A DNA stretch of 64,000 nt from Arthrinium phaeospermum (taxonomy: Eukaryota; Ascomycota; Sordariomycetes; Amphisphaeriales; Apiosporaceae), in NCBI GenBank assembly GCA_006503535.1, contig QYRS01000006.1:1-64000 (forward strand), written 5' to 3'. Shown here one piece after another: positions 23,144-34,730 of this stretch. Position 1 is the first letter of the stretch. Every line of letters begins with the position of its first letter. Both the position numbers and the translations under genes were made by a program. The notes beneath the pieces are model-generated. The model saw nothing but the letters and a program-made list of their open reading frames with translations. It was not told the DNA's origin and ran no database searches.

Positions 23144-25881
23144 ATGCCTCCCAAGCGAAATCTCACGGAAGCCCAAGCGGCATCGTCGCCGACTACGACA
23201 TCTTCTTCCTCTCCCGCACCCGATTCTGCCTCGTCCCCCCCTCTTACCACCAAGAAGGCTCAGCAGCGTAACAAGAGACAGAAGCTGCAGCAAGGAATGC
23301 AACCCGACGATGCCACCTATCCCTTCTTCAACAGCCGGGATCTCAACGACATCCAGCCACTGCCCACTCATGAGTGGACACCTGCTACAGACGAAGAGAT
23401 TGCCAATGCCGTGGAGAAAGCCACAAAGTACAGCGAGGATGCCAAGAGAGCCCGGGTCCGAGGCACCAACTACGACATCCAGAACGTGAAGAAGTTGAAC
23501 CTGAACCTGGACTGGTGGGACTGGGACTGGAAGTACCAGCACCCACCCGAGCGCGAGATCACCAGAACGGAGGAGGGCACGCTTCGAAAGCTGCATTCTG
23601 GCCATGGCCTAATCAAGGGCCAGACCATTGTTCATACCGTCTCCGCCACCTTCCCGGGCAATGAACTATCGGCCTCCATGCTTGGCTTTGCGTCCCTGGC
23701 AGTATTCTACACCTGGATTGACAGTCAAGGTAGGTTTTCCAGTCCTGGACTATGGTTACCTGTTTTGGCCTAACCATGGTCACGGAATGCGCTGCCCTTT
23801 GTTCCATCCCGTAACCATGCTCACGGAGTCCGCTGCCGCCGCCATCGATCCGTAACAATGGTCACGGGCTGGGCCTCACTATCCCATGGCCCGTAACCAT
23901 TGTCCCGGGATGCCTTCCGTCTACCTGATATGTGCTAACTTGTATTGCAGGCACAGACTTCTTCGCTGACCTTGAGCACCTGCGACTCGACAACTGGCAC
24001 CCACATCCCAGCACCCCCAGCTATGTAGCTATACCGGCCATACTCAGCGGGCGCGCCAAGCACAGTGGCGTGCACCGTATCCTCGAGGCCATCTCCACCA
24101 CTGAGTCACACCGGACCTTCTACATCCGCAATGGCGATGTGGACCGAGCCTGGCAGCCCGTCGAGGCCCGAAACAACACGCACTTGGCTGCCACCATTCT
24201 AGCCAATGTGCTGGTTGCCTTGATGTTCGCCACCACAGGCCCCGACTGCGACGAGCGCCGCTTTGTCCGCGTCTATGGAGAAGAGGGGAACAAGACCCCG
24301 TACTACCATGGCTACCACGCAAACATGTGGCTGGCTATGATCCAGGGTGGCGTCAATCTCTTCCATTTCCGTCGCCGTCCCGATACGCACTACATCGTAG
24401 ATGGCAAGCCCCATGGCACGATCACGGGCGTCTCCACTCAGTCTTTTGACCAGTTGTCTGGTCCCGTGTCGGGAGATATGGCCAAACAGCTGCCAGAGTC
24501 GATTTGGCTCGAGATTCTCAGCGACTTCCACGACGCCCTCTCTCAGTTCAAGCCCCCGAACGCCCCCGAAAAGACCACAGACGAGAAGGATGGGGTGCTC
24601 CAAAAGCTCGACAAACGGATGAGTGCTCGTCTGGAGTACATATGCTCGGTCCCTCGAAACAGTAAAGTCTTTCGCTCCAAGAACATCGATAAGACCAATT
24701 CTGCGCAAGAGATAGACAAGCAGTCATTTCGACTGCCACCCATGACGGAGGGCATGCTCGAAGATACATTGGAAGCGGTATCGCGATTGCACGGTGCCCC
24801 CAAGATCTACGAGAAGGACGAGGAAAGCGCCAAGATCATGACTGGTCACATGCGCACCATGCAGGATTTCATCAAAATTATGGTGCCAAGTACCAACGAG
24901 GAAGGGCAGCAGATGTTCACCGGTCAGGGTGTCCCACCGATGCAGGTCTACATGAAGGAGCTATTCTTCAAAGGCCTTAACGCGAAGGAAGAGGACAAGC
25001 ACCTTATCCACCATTACACCAACATCATGGGCTCGGAGCTCAACAACGTCTCCCCTGGCAAGCCACACGTCAAGATGGCCATGCATCGAATGATGCTGAT
25101 GAGCGCCTTTAACGCACGCACTCCCGAGGTCTTCTGCCGCCACGACAACGTCAGCAACTTTATGGATTCTACGCTCCTGCCCGCCCAGACGCAAGACGCC
25201 GGCACCCAGGCGGGCGCTACAAAGGGCAAATCCAAGGCCGCGGTCTGTGGTGTCGAGCAGGTTGAACTTCTGCGAAGCAAGGATCCGGACGGTGGCATGC
25301 TGTACACCTACGATTTGGTCGACTTCCCGAAAACGGGCATGCCCTTCCCCCCGGACCGCTCGCGCATCGTTCACTGGGTCACCGGGAAATCCCCCGTCAT
25401 GGCCGAGATTGCCAAGATGGTGGCGGCGAACATGAAGAACAACAAGAAGCGCACGCTGATCATGGTTGACGACCAGGAGCCTTCGGGCGAGTGGATCAAG
25501 GAGATGCTCGAGAAGCATATGCAGATCCACAACGACGACTTTGCCACCTTGCGCAGTACCAAGCGGTCGGAAAAGTACAAGTCTTGCGTCGTTGCCATCT
25601 ACTCGGATGACTCGGCCGACGAGGACGGAGAGGGTGGCTTGGAGGCCCAGCGCCAGAATAACGAGGGCGACACGGTGAACTTCTGCAACAAAGGCCTAGA
25701 GATCGTGATGGACCGCAAGTCTCTGCACAATCTCGGCAAGTTTACGGCAGCACTTCCCAATGCCGACCGACCCCTGGCTCCGCGCAGTCACGTTCGTCTT
25801 AAGGACGAGCGAGAGGCCTTCGAGATTGAGCAGCGCAAGCGCGCGGCCATGTCGCAGGAAGACGCACCCATGGACGACTGA
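23144..25881 (+). CDS. Unrecognised 838-aa protein, divergent partner of the NADAR gene
   Basis: Two exons, 23144-23729 and 23951-25881, joined by a GT-AG intron (gtaggt...ttgcag) that restores the frame and gives 838 residues. The start chosen is the MPPKRN methionine, the last in-frame ATG before conserved-looking sequence; an in-frame ATG at 22994 exists but lies in the C-rich promoter repeats. The N-terminus is S/T/P-rich, then basic (KKAQQRNKRQK, a possible nuclear signal). A tryptophan-rich stretch (LDWWDWDWKY) lies near residue 125. The C-terminus has RTLIMVDDQEPS and acidic tracts that weakly recall a helicase C-terminal segment, but no Walker or DEAD motif is visible, so I assign no function. 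The 221-bp intron is long for this genome and carries a 40-bp minisatellite of the same element found in the promoter. An uncharacterised fungal family is the safest call. Confidence 0.8.
23745..23908. repeat. Intronic array of palindrome-like elements, about 40-bp period
   Basis: Five copies of the element lie inside the intron: 23745-23762 (reverse orientation), 23769-23785, 23809-23826, 23850-23867 and 23891-23908. The last four start 40, 41 and 41 bases apart, so they form a degenerate minisatellite whose best-conserved part is the palindrome core CCGTAACCATGGTCACGG. Flanking bases within the units share gcgctgcc- and ccat-like segments more loosely. Confidence 0.75.
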
Positions 25882-26900
25882 GCGGGCGGATATTTGGGAT
25901 TTTTGATACGTAGAGATGAGTATGGGTGCGATGCGCACTATGGATGTACATTAGATGAGCTCGCGGCGAATTTCGTTGGAGAGAACACTATTTCCGATGC
26001 ATTAGTTAGAACCAATGACGTGTTCAATCGAGATCTTACCTTCCCCAGTATGATATGAGATATCCCAGTGTGGCTCTTTGGCAGCAGACTACCTCGTGAC
26101 CGCATCGGACTGTCTGCCTTTTCTCATGCGCATTGCGAAAATACTTGTTTAGAGGAACTGATTCCGCACTGCAAGTCTCAATCCCGCTGTCATGGATGCT
26201 GGTGGGGTCGAGCCCGGCCCCGCCCCCACGGCCATTTTAAGCTTGCCCCACGGTTCCGGTAGGCAGTGCACGAGCCGCAGCTTATTTGGACTGCCCAGTT
26301 CCAGTGGACAATTGTAATCGGGATTTGGGTGGACCGCCAACTCTGCTGGTCGTTCACAATGAGGGCTCTAGTTGCATATCCAATTGACCGCGCCCGATTT
26401 CAAAGCTCAGTTCAACTTGCAAATTCCATAGGCTGTGGAAGGATTGCAAGACTTATGTGCACCAAGCGTTCCAATGGGGATGTGGGGGCAGAAATGCCCG
26501 CGCTCGATGTACATGTGCCGGAAGACGGAGGCTGATGCGTGCTGGGCTTGGCTCAATTCCATTTCTTTCCTCGTCACCAAATGCGGTTTCTTGCTCACCA
26601 GTTCGTTCGGCCTGATGGGGTTTCTCGTGCCCTTTCCGACTTTGCTCTCCGTCAAGAACGTTCTTGGGTAAGTTCGGCGTCAGTCTGCATCACCGGTAAT
26701 GATGCTTGCTGGCTCGGCGATCCTTGATCTACTTGTGTCCGTTACGGAAAACCGGGACAGAACAAGTCCAAGCCACATACCGTCATGACGATGCTTCAGA
26801 ACAAAAGTGTCAAGATCGAGTTCTTGTGTGTCGCCCTAGGCCTCGACGTGGTCCAGTCCTTCCTTGTTGTAGATGGTGTACTGCTTGAAGCGGCGGAGCG
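25882..26900. other. No supported gene
   Basis: Downstream of the 838-aa gene. Open frames here are short and overlap on both strands without recognisable motifs. The 3' untranslated region and terminator of the upstream gene presumably lie in the first few hundred bases. Confidence 0.5.
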
Positions 26901-28400
26901 TGGCTGGGGACTAGAACGGATGGTAGAGGTGGATCGCTTCCCTCAACAGGTTAGCTGTCGACCTTTCAAAATGTGCACATTGACTGTGATCAACCATTGG
27001 GCAACTTACATCGTGGTTGTTAGTGGCAACCGATCTGCCCACGGTCTCTGTGATCACTTGCTGTCGAGGTGCGCTGCTGAGTTTGTGGCAATGGTGCCCC
27101 AAACACATAGGTCATCTTGTTGAACGTCTGACTGGCGAGGCTTGGCGTCGCCACAACAAACCCGGGGAGACCTCGATCGTCCCACTCGTGGCCATCTTGC
27201 GTTTACTTCCACCGAGTACACCGTGATAGCAGATGTGGTGATGGTGACATCGTTGGCCATCAACGTACCACAAGAACCATGAACCAGAACTCCCCATCTC
27301 CCGGAACGATAAGATATTGACCAGCTGCTGTTCTGTATCGGTCAGTGACTGCAAGTTCTTATTGTCCCCGAGAGTCGAGTTTCGGTTGTTCTACTTGCGT
27401 GTTGTCGTGGGTAAAGCTCATCGCACAGGCACTTCTTCGAAGTCACCCTCCTCTGACCCCATTCTTGGAGACAGTTGTCTGACAGATCAAGACTGCTGTT
27501 GAATCTTGTTGTCTTGAATACATCCTTCCGCAAAGCTTGTCTCGAGTTGTTCTGATGATCCGTCCTGTGAGGCTAGAAGTTGTCGTTGATATGTTCGTTT
27601 GGCTGATGGAATCCATTGGACCTGGGCTGTGATGGAGTGACTGGCGTGACCACTGTGGTTCTCCATTCGAACGTCAAGCACGTTCTCGCTTAACGGCATC
27701 AGCGTCACAACGTTTTCCTCGAGGCTGATTGCCGCTTTTGTTCGCCGGCGTTCTTGTCCGAGAACATATTGCTTGTGGTAGCTCGAGACAAACATCTCTC
27801 AGATGGGCAGCCATGCGATTCTTCACTTCTTGGTCGTGCTATCATGGACGGCTATGTTTGGAGCATCGGAAGACTCGTTCGCTGATCTGAGACTATCGAC
27901 ATTACCCAAGAGCCTCCCATGTTCAGCGAATATAGCAGGTTTGACCAACTTGTCGCCCACTCCGTCGGAGACCAAGCCCGTCTTCCAATCTTCAACGTCT
28001 CGTTGGAGACTAATTACTGGTCTCGAGGGCTTAGCAGCAGGCATGTAGTGATCCTGGAAGCTCGTGTCAGTGGCTGGCCAGTGCCTAAATCTGAAGTCGA
28101 TAGTGTTAGCATGCCCAGGACATTGGCAAAGATAGTGGCATGGATATGGAAAGCGGGTCTACGTTGACGTTGTGGATGAAAGGTTCCCGGATGGTGTCCA
28201 ATCTGGAGACGTCTTCAAAACCCGGGTAGGTACCTTGTGGGTGTTGTTCGAAAGCAAGACGAGTTCTCTTTGTTTGTACACAGCACTCACTCGTGGAATC
28301 CCAAAGCACTTCGGCCGTTCAAGAAGTCGATGGGTAAGAACCATCAGCGCTGACTATGAGGTCACTCGGCGAATTCGAAGGCCAATGAGAATAAATCCTG
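26901..28400 (-). pseudogene. Possible decayed minus-strand coding relic, family unknown
   Basis: A succession of minus-strand segments in changing frames look protein-like. Examples are the one containing SRLDTIREPFIHNVNVDPLS (28106-28309), one with ISLQRDVEDWKTGLVSDGVG (27823-28044), one with ENVVTLMPLSENVLDVRMEN (27487-27795), and one with TDTEQQLVNILSFREMG (27112-27354) whose end is continued in another frame by ANDVTITTSAITVYSVEV. They follow each other in order, which suggests a single old gene of at least 400 codons broken by frameshifts, or a gene with introns I cannot place. The family was not recognised. Confidence 0.3.
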
Positions 28401-30512
28401 GATGCAACAGTGCTTGCGGATATGCATCCACTGCTAGACCACCGTACCGGCAAGCTAAGCAGAGATCAGCTGTGTAGCAAATGGCAAACAGGAGACCTTG
28501 TACAGAGAAAGCTCAGGGTCGTTCCGTCGCACATCATGGGTGCAAGGTGAGGCCACTCCCGGCGGGCGAGGATCTGAAGATACGGCGAGCAAGAATCATT
28601 GCCGCAAGTTGCATCAAGAACTTGTCAGCGTCTAGTGACACAGATAAACAGGCCCTGTGACACGGGAGCTCATCCCGGACTGCGTCAAACCAAGTTTTTC
28701 ACTTCTTCAAGCCAGAAGGTCGCCGCTTGGTTGGTGGCGATCCGGCCGGTTTGGAAGCGAGCCACCGAGCTGGTTGGCAGTATGAAGTCCCGAATCAAGG
28801 AGGAGAATCCCGTGGAGGTGGATGACAGGAAGACAGAGCCCGATGAAGTAGAGGAGACCTGCTGTGTCATGGCAAAGGAGAACTTTCAAGCATCACCAAC
28901 AGCGACACTGCCACTGATACCGCACCCCTGTGGGACAGCAGCTTGCTTCATCTCTGAAGACGCAAAGGCTTATGGGACATCTTGCCTGTATGAATTAGAA
29001 GCCGCAAAAAGCCACCCAATGATCGCATCTTGAGAAGGTGGATAGGGTAGCTAAATGGTGACATGAGTTCCGGACGTTGAGCTGCGCCGGCGCTTACAAT
29101 GCAGCTGGCGCTTCGAGTTCTGATGAGACGCCACCTTGGCAGCTGCGACATGCTGTGGTGGATTGCCGGGGATACATGATAAAGACTTGGCATGCGTCAC
29201 CGCTTGGGGACATTTGGCACGGAGATCACCTTGCGGCAACGGGAATGAGCCGCCGCCCGCCAGCTACTTTCACGACACAAGACAAACAACAATGCAGATA
29301 CGATCGGTGTTCCCATTTATCTCGAGGTTAAGCCTCAGAAGTCTACCTATAGTTCTGGATTTTGCCTTGGTCCCAATATCATTTGTTCGAAAACCTCCCC
29401 ATTCGAGATATCCGGCGAGCATCCCTGGATAGTCAGATCTGGGCGCGCAGTGCCACGGACCAAACGGCGACTTTACTTGTTAACAGGCTAAACACCACAT
29501 TGAAGCTTGACGATGGTGACAGTAACTCTGAGCGACCACTCTTCCAGGTGGCTTGAGGAGTCCGGGGTGATTAAATGCCTGGTTAAGAAATTAAATGCCT
29601 GGGTGAGAAGTACGTGTCGGGCATGATCCCAAGCTGTGCCACCTTCCTCCCCTTCGCCATGCACGCCTGGCCATTGCGCCCACCTTGCAGCTGATCGCAG
29701 GCGTCGAAGGTCAGCGCCTGCATTAGTAGAGGCCATACGGCTGGGGGAGCACAGCCGCAAGTCGTTACTGTATAGCATCGACTTACTTTGAGGTGACCTG
29801 CTCTTTGTAAGTCTCTTGTTTCTGCCGGGAAACCTTGGTACGAATCGAAAAAAAAAAAGAAGAAAGAAGAATTCTAGAATCTGGACAGGTGAACTGGAAT
29901 TGTTTCGCCAAGGATTATGGAAAAACGTGTTGGTATGGTAGGAGCAACACCTTCTGATGGTAGCAACAATCAAAAACATGGAAAAACATGCTGGCAGTCA
30001 ACGATGCATAGGGCCGATGATGTAAGCTGTAAGCCGCGCCAGCGGGAGGTCATCTCCATTCCAAGGTAAAATTGGAAGTGTCTGATTGGCCACAGTCTCT
30101 TGGGTCATGGAGATCCGTAAAGACGAGCGCACGGCCCGTAAACGGTTTACGACCCGTGCCAACCCTGCCACTTGCTGTAAGCTGAGTCTTGGCGCCATAT
30201 GATTGGTCGAGCGCCGGCCCCTAAGCCAGCCGGACTCCAGGCCGCCTGTAGATAATCACAAGTGGTGGCTCGGGCAAAATTGCAATGCGCCGGTAGGGCG
30301 GCTTTTGACAATCGCCTGCAACTTCTAGAATCCCTTCCAGTGACATAAAAGGGAGGACACGAAACATGTTTTGATTCACTTTGCCTCACTCTATGCGTTT
30401 GCACAATTGTACACAGTTTTCCCAAATCATTAGTCTTCTTCACTTTGATTAATTAGATCGCTGAACCGAGGTCTCCTCCAGAGATTTCCATGATCCCATC
30501 GTAGCAGCCGTC
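28401..30512. other. Intergenic region upstream of the ABC transporter
   Basis: No supported gene. A 144-codon plus-strand frame at 28599-29033 has no recognisable motif. A poly-A/AAG stretch lies near 29849-29872, and a short direct repeat (ttaaatgcctgg) lies at 29571 and 29591. The last few hundred bases are the likely promoter of the ABC transporter gene. Confidence 0.45.
30344..30353 (+). promoter_or_regulatory. TATA-like element upstream of the ABC transporter
   Basis: The sequence cataaaaggg lies about 160 bp before the ABC transporter start codon, a plausible position for a TATA-type core promoter in a filamentous fungus. It is inferred from sequence and position only. Confidence 0.35.
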
Positions 30513-33500
30513 ATGGCCAACCAGAAGATGGACATGTCAAAAGACAAAAAGCCCCTTTCCATCACAGTCGACAAAAAGTCGGAGAAAGGAACGTCGTCAC
30601 AAAGCCCATCCCCCGAGCAACCCAAGCCGACCGAACGACAACCCCGTCTGGCCGACTATCTCCGCGTCTTCAGCTACGCGACACGATGGGACGTCTGCAT
30701 CTACACCATCGGCGCCCTCTCCTCTCTCGCCGCCGGCGTCACCATGCCCCTGATGAACATCCTCTTCGGCCAGCTCGCCAGCCAGTTCACGCAACACGCC
30801 TCCCCGTCGTCATCAATGTCCGCCCAAGACTTTGAAAGCCTGCTGTCCCGACAGTCCTTGTACATCATGGCCCTCTTCCTCGGCCGCTGGGTCCTCAACT
30901 CCATCAACAAGTTCTGCTTCCGGACGACGGGCCTGCGCCTCTCGGCCGCTGTTCGGCTGCACTACCTGCAGTCGCTGCTGGCGCAAAACATCCACGCCCT
31001 CGACACCCTGCCCGCGGGCGCCCCCGCCGCCGCCATCACCGCATCCGCCAACACGCTGCAGATCGGGGTCTCGGAGCGCCTGGGAACCTTTCTCCAGTTC
31101 GCGGGCACCATTGTGTCCGCCCTGGTCGTCGCCTTCATATGGAGCTGGGAGCTGACGCTCGTCACGTCCAGCCTGGTGCTGTACTCGTTTGTCATCATGG
31201 CCGTCGCCATGCCGATCCTGCTCAAGAGCCACGCCGCCGTCTCCCGGGCCGACAACCGGGCCACCGCCGTCGCCAGCGAGGCGTTGGGGGCGATCCGTCT
31301 AGTCATGGCGGCTGGGGCACAGGAGCGAGTAGTTCGACAATACCAGCAGTGGGTCCAAGAGGCGAAAAGACAGACGCGCAAGACGGCCCCGATATTCGGT
31401 GTGTACTTTGGGCTGATCGTATGTCGTATCTCTTTCATATTCCTAGTTACAACTTGACTAATTTCAATGCAGTACCTCGGAATCTTTGGCTCCTACGGCC
31501 TGGCCTTCTGGTACGGCACCAAGCGGTTCGTCTTGGAAGGCGCCGGCGGGGTGGGCGTTGTCATTGTCGTATTGATGTCGGTCATGATGGTGCTGACCTC
31601 GATCGAGCGCATCTCGACGCCACTCACGGCCATCAGCAAGGCCATGGTGGCCGCCTGCGAGTTCTTCACCATCATCGACGCCCCCGCCCCTCAACGTGGC
31701 GGGGCAAGGATGGGAATGGGAGATGACATTGGCGCGAACGACATCGTCTTCGACAAGGTGACGTTCGCGTACCCCAGCCGGCCGGGCAACAAGGTCTTGG
31801 ACGGTCTGACTTTGCGTATCCGGGCAGGTCTCAACACGGCCATTGTGGGACCCTCGGGCTCGGGCAAGAGCACCATCGTGGCGCTGCTGGAGCGGTGGTA
31901 CTCGCTCAAGGACGAGCCGGCAGGAATACAGAAGGTAGTCCAGGCAGACCCTAATCAGAAGGGGCCGGGAGATGAGGATGACCAAGGCACTTCCACAGCT
32001 ACTGCAGCAAATGCGACTGGGGACGATCCGCCGATCCAGCTGTCCGGTGCCATCACCATTGCTGGCCACGGCGTCGAGGAGCTGGATGTCCAATGGTGGC
32101 GGAACCAGATCGGTCTCGTCCAGCAGGAGCCGTTCCTCTTCAACGACAGCATCTTTGAAAACGTCGCGAGGGGTCTCATCGGAACTCAATGGGCCAACGA
32201 GTCTGAGCCCCAAAAGCGACAACTAGTAGAGCATGCCTGCAAGGAGGCCTATGCCCACGAGTTTATATGTCGGCTTCCAGAAGTGAGTCCACCGTTGGGC
32301 AACACATTCCTACCATAACCATCGTGATCAACTCCATCAAACTAACCACCGTGACTTTCCCAGAGATACGATAGCCGGATCGGCGACGGGGGCGTCAAGC
32401 TCTCGGGCGGTCAGCGACAGCGCATCGCCATCGCCCGAAGCATCGTCAAGAAGCCTCGGATCGTCATCCTAGACGAGGCTACGAGCGCCATCGACGTCCA
32501 CGGCGAGCGCATCGTCCAGGCCGCTCTGGACCGGATCAGCCAGGGATGCACCACCATCACCATTGCCCACCGCCTCTCGACCATCAAGAAGGCCGATCGC
32601 ATCATCGTTCTCCGCGACGGAAGCGCGGTAGAGGAGGGTACACACGAAGAGCTGATGCGCATTTCTGCCGGACAATACAGCCGTCTCGTTCACGCCCAAG
32701 CCTTGACGAGCCTCTCGAGCTCTGGTGGTGAGGCCAAGGAGGGACAAATGCAAGCGACAACACCTCAATCGGTTGACGACGATATAGAGACCAGTAGACA
32801 CGAAGAAATCGCCCCCAATCCATCTACGGGCCCGGCACCCGAGACAAAGGAGACGACGCCAACTCCTGCCTCGTTCCGAAGCTTCGCGACTCTCATACAA
32901 CAACAGCACATCCACTGGCTCTTCTTCGCCGGCGTCCTCCTGTCCGCCATGGGCATCGCCGCGGGCACCCCGCTCCAAGCCTGGCTCTTCGCCAAAGTCG
33001 TCGGCGTCTTCACGATCCAAGACCCCGCCCAGCTCCGAAGAGCAGCCGACTTCTGGGCGCTCATGTGGCTCGCGCTGGCCGGCGGCGTGGGGCTCAGCTA
33101 CTGCGCTGCGGCCTGGATCGGCGTGGGCGTCCAGTCCCTCGTGGGCGCCCACTGCAAGACGTCGTACTTGCGGGGCATGCTGTACCAACCCCTGGGGAAC
33201 TTCTTTGACGACGACGCCAACGCCCACGGCACGCTGACAGGCCGGATCGCCAGCGACGCCAAGCAGATGGAAGAGCTACTGGGGTTGAACCTCGTCATCT
33301 TCCTGTCGGGCGTCTTCACCGTCGCGGGCTGTTTCGCCATCTCCCTCGCGTTCGGGTGGAAGCTGGCTTTGATCGGCACCTTCGTGACGATGCCCGTGAT
33401 ACTGGCGTCGGGCCTCTGGAAGCTGCGGCAGGAAGTCAAGTTCGACCAGCTCAACTCGGCCGTCTTCGCCGAGAGCGCGCAGTTTGCGACCGAGGCCGTC

Positions 33501-34730
33501 GGGGCGATCCGGACCGTGGCCGCCTTCAACCTGGAAGAGTCCATCATCGAGCGGTACCGGGTGCTCCTCGACGACCACGTCAAGGTCGCGGTGCGCAGGG
33601 CCCGCTTCCACTCTCTGGTGTTTGGGTTCACCGACAGCGCGAGCCTGGGCTGCCAGGCCCTGGTGTTTTGGTACGGCGGAAGGCTGCTCCTGCGGGGCGA
33701 GTACACGCTCGAGGCCTTCTTCGTGTGCTTCATGGCCATCATCCAGGGGTCCGAAAACGCCGGTATCGCGCTCGGCCTGGCGCCCAACGCGGCCCAGGCC
33801 TTCACGGCGGCGAACCGCATCCTCCACGTGCAGACATCGGCCGAAGACGGCCCAATGCCAGCTGTGGAAGCCAAGAAAAGTAGAGATTCTTCGATCTCCC
33901 CCGACACGGACGGCGGCGTCCAGATCGAGTTGCGAAACGTGCACTTCAGCTACCCCACTCGTCGCGACGTCCCGGTCTTCCGAGGCACGTCGCTCACCAT
34001 CGAAAAGGGCCAGTACGCCGCCATTGTCGGGCCGTCGGGTTGCGGCAAGACGACCATCATATCTCTCCTGGAGCGGTTCTACGACCTCGAAGCAGACTCG
34101 GGCGATATCCTCTGCAACGGGACCAACATCAACACCCTGGACCGGTACTCCTATCGCCGGGACCTGTCGCTCGTCGCACAGGAGCCGACCATGTTCCAAG
34201 GCACCATCCGCGACAACATCTTGCTCGGGGCCCCGGAGCCGGAGCATATCTCTCAGGTGAGACTGGAAGAGGTCTGCCGCGACGCCTCCATCCACGACTT
34301 CATCGCGTCCCTGCCCGACGGCTACGGCACCGACGTCGGCCAGCGGGGCGTGTCGCTCTCGGGCGGGCAGAAGCAGCGCATCGCCCTCGCCCGCGCCCTG
34401 ATCCGGAACCCGAAGATCCTCCTCCTGGACGAGGCCACGTCGGCCCTCGACTCGGAGTCCGAGAGGGCGGTGCAGGATGCTCTGGAGCGGGCGCGCCGGG
34501 GACGGACGATGGTGGTGGTAGCGCACCGGCTCTCGACGATCCAGACGGCCGACGTCATCTTCGTGCTGGACAAGGGTGATGTGGTGGAACGAGGTACACA
34601 TCAAGAGCTCTTGGGACAACGAGGAAGATATTGGAATATGGTGAGTCTTACGGAATCCAACACATGTCTCCTGATTTCTCAAAAATACTAACACATTTTG
34701 CAGTGCCAGAGTCAGGCAATGGATCAATGA
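30513..34730 (+). CDS. Full-length ABCB-type (MDR) ABC transporter
   Basis: Four exons, 30513-31418, 31473-32282, 32364-34640 and 34704-34730, all junctions in phase 0, giving 1,339 residues, normal for a fungal full-size MDR/ABCB exporter. The order is TMD-NBD-TMD-NBD. NBD1 has Walker A GPSGSGKST (about 428-436), Q-loop VQQEPFLF, signature LSGGQRQR (about 585), Walker B IVILDEATSAID and the H-loop AHRLSTI. NBD2 has Walker A GPSGCGKTT (about 1128), Q-loop AQEPTMF, signature LSGGQKQR (about 1237), Walker B ILLLDEATSALD and its own AHRLSTI. Both sites therefore look catalytically complete. The product should sit in the plasma or vacuolar membrane and export hydrophobic compounds or peptides; the substrate is unknown. 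The last exon codes only eight residues, so the final intron is easily missed. It converges with a Zn2Cys6 regulator 485 bp downstream. Confidence 0.95.

Noticed and set aside
28599..29033. 144-codon plus-strand frame
   Set aside because: No domain and no supporting promoter or splice context.
31419..31472. Reading through the first ABC intron as coding
   Set aside because: The frame runs into a stop at 31455; removing gtatgt...atgcag restores continuous transmembrane sequence.
33276..34727. 483-codon minus-strand frame across the ABC transporter
   Set aside because: Shadow of the ABC nucleotide-binding region; the plus strand has complete catalytic motifs and correct introns.
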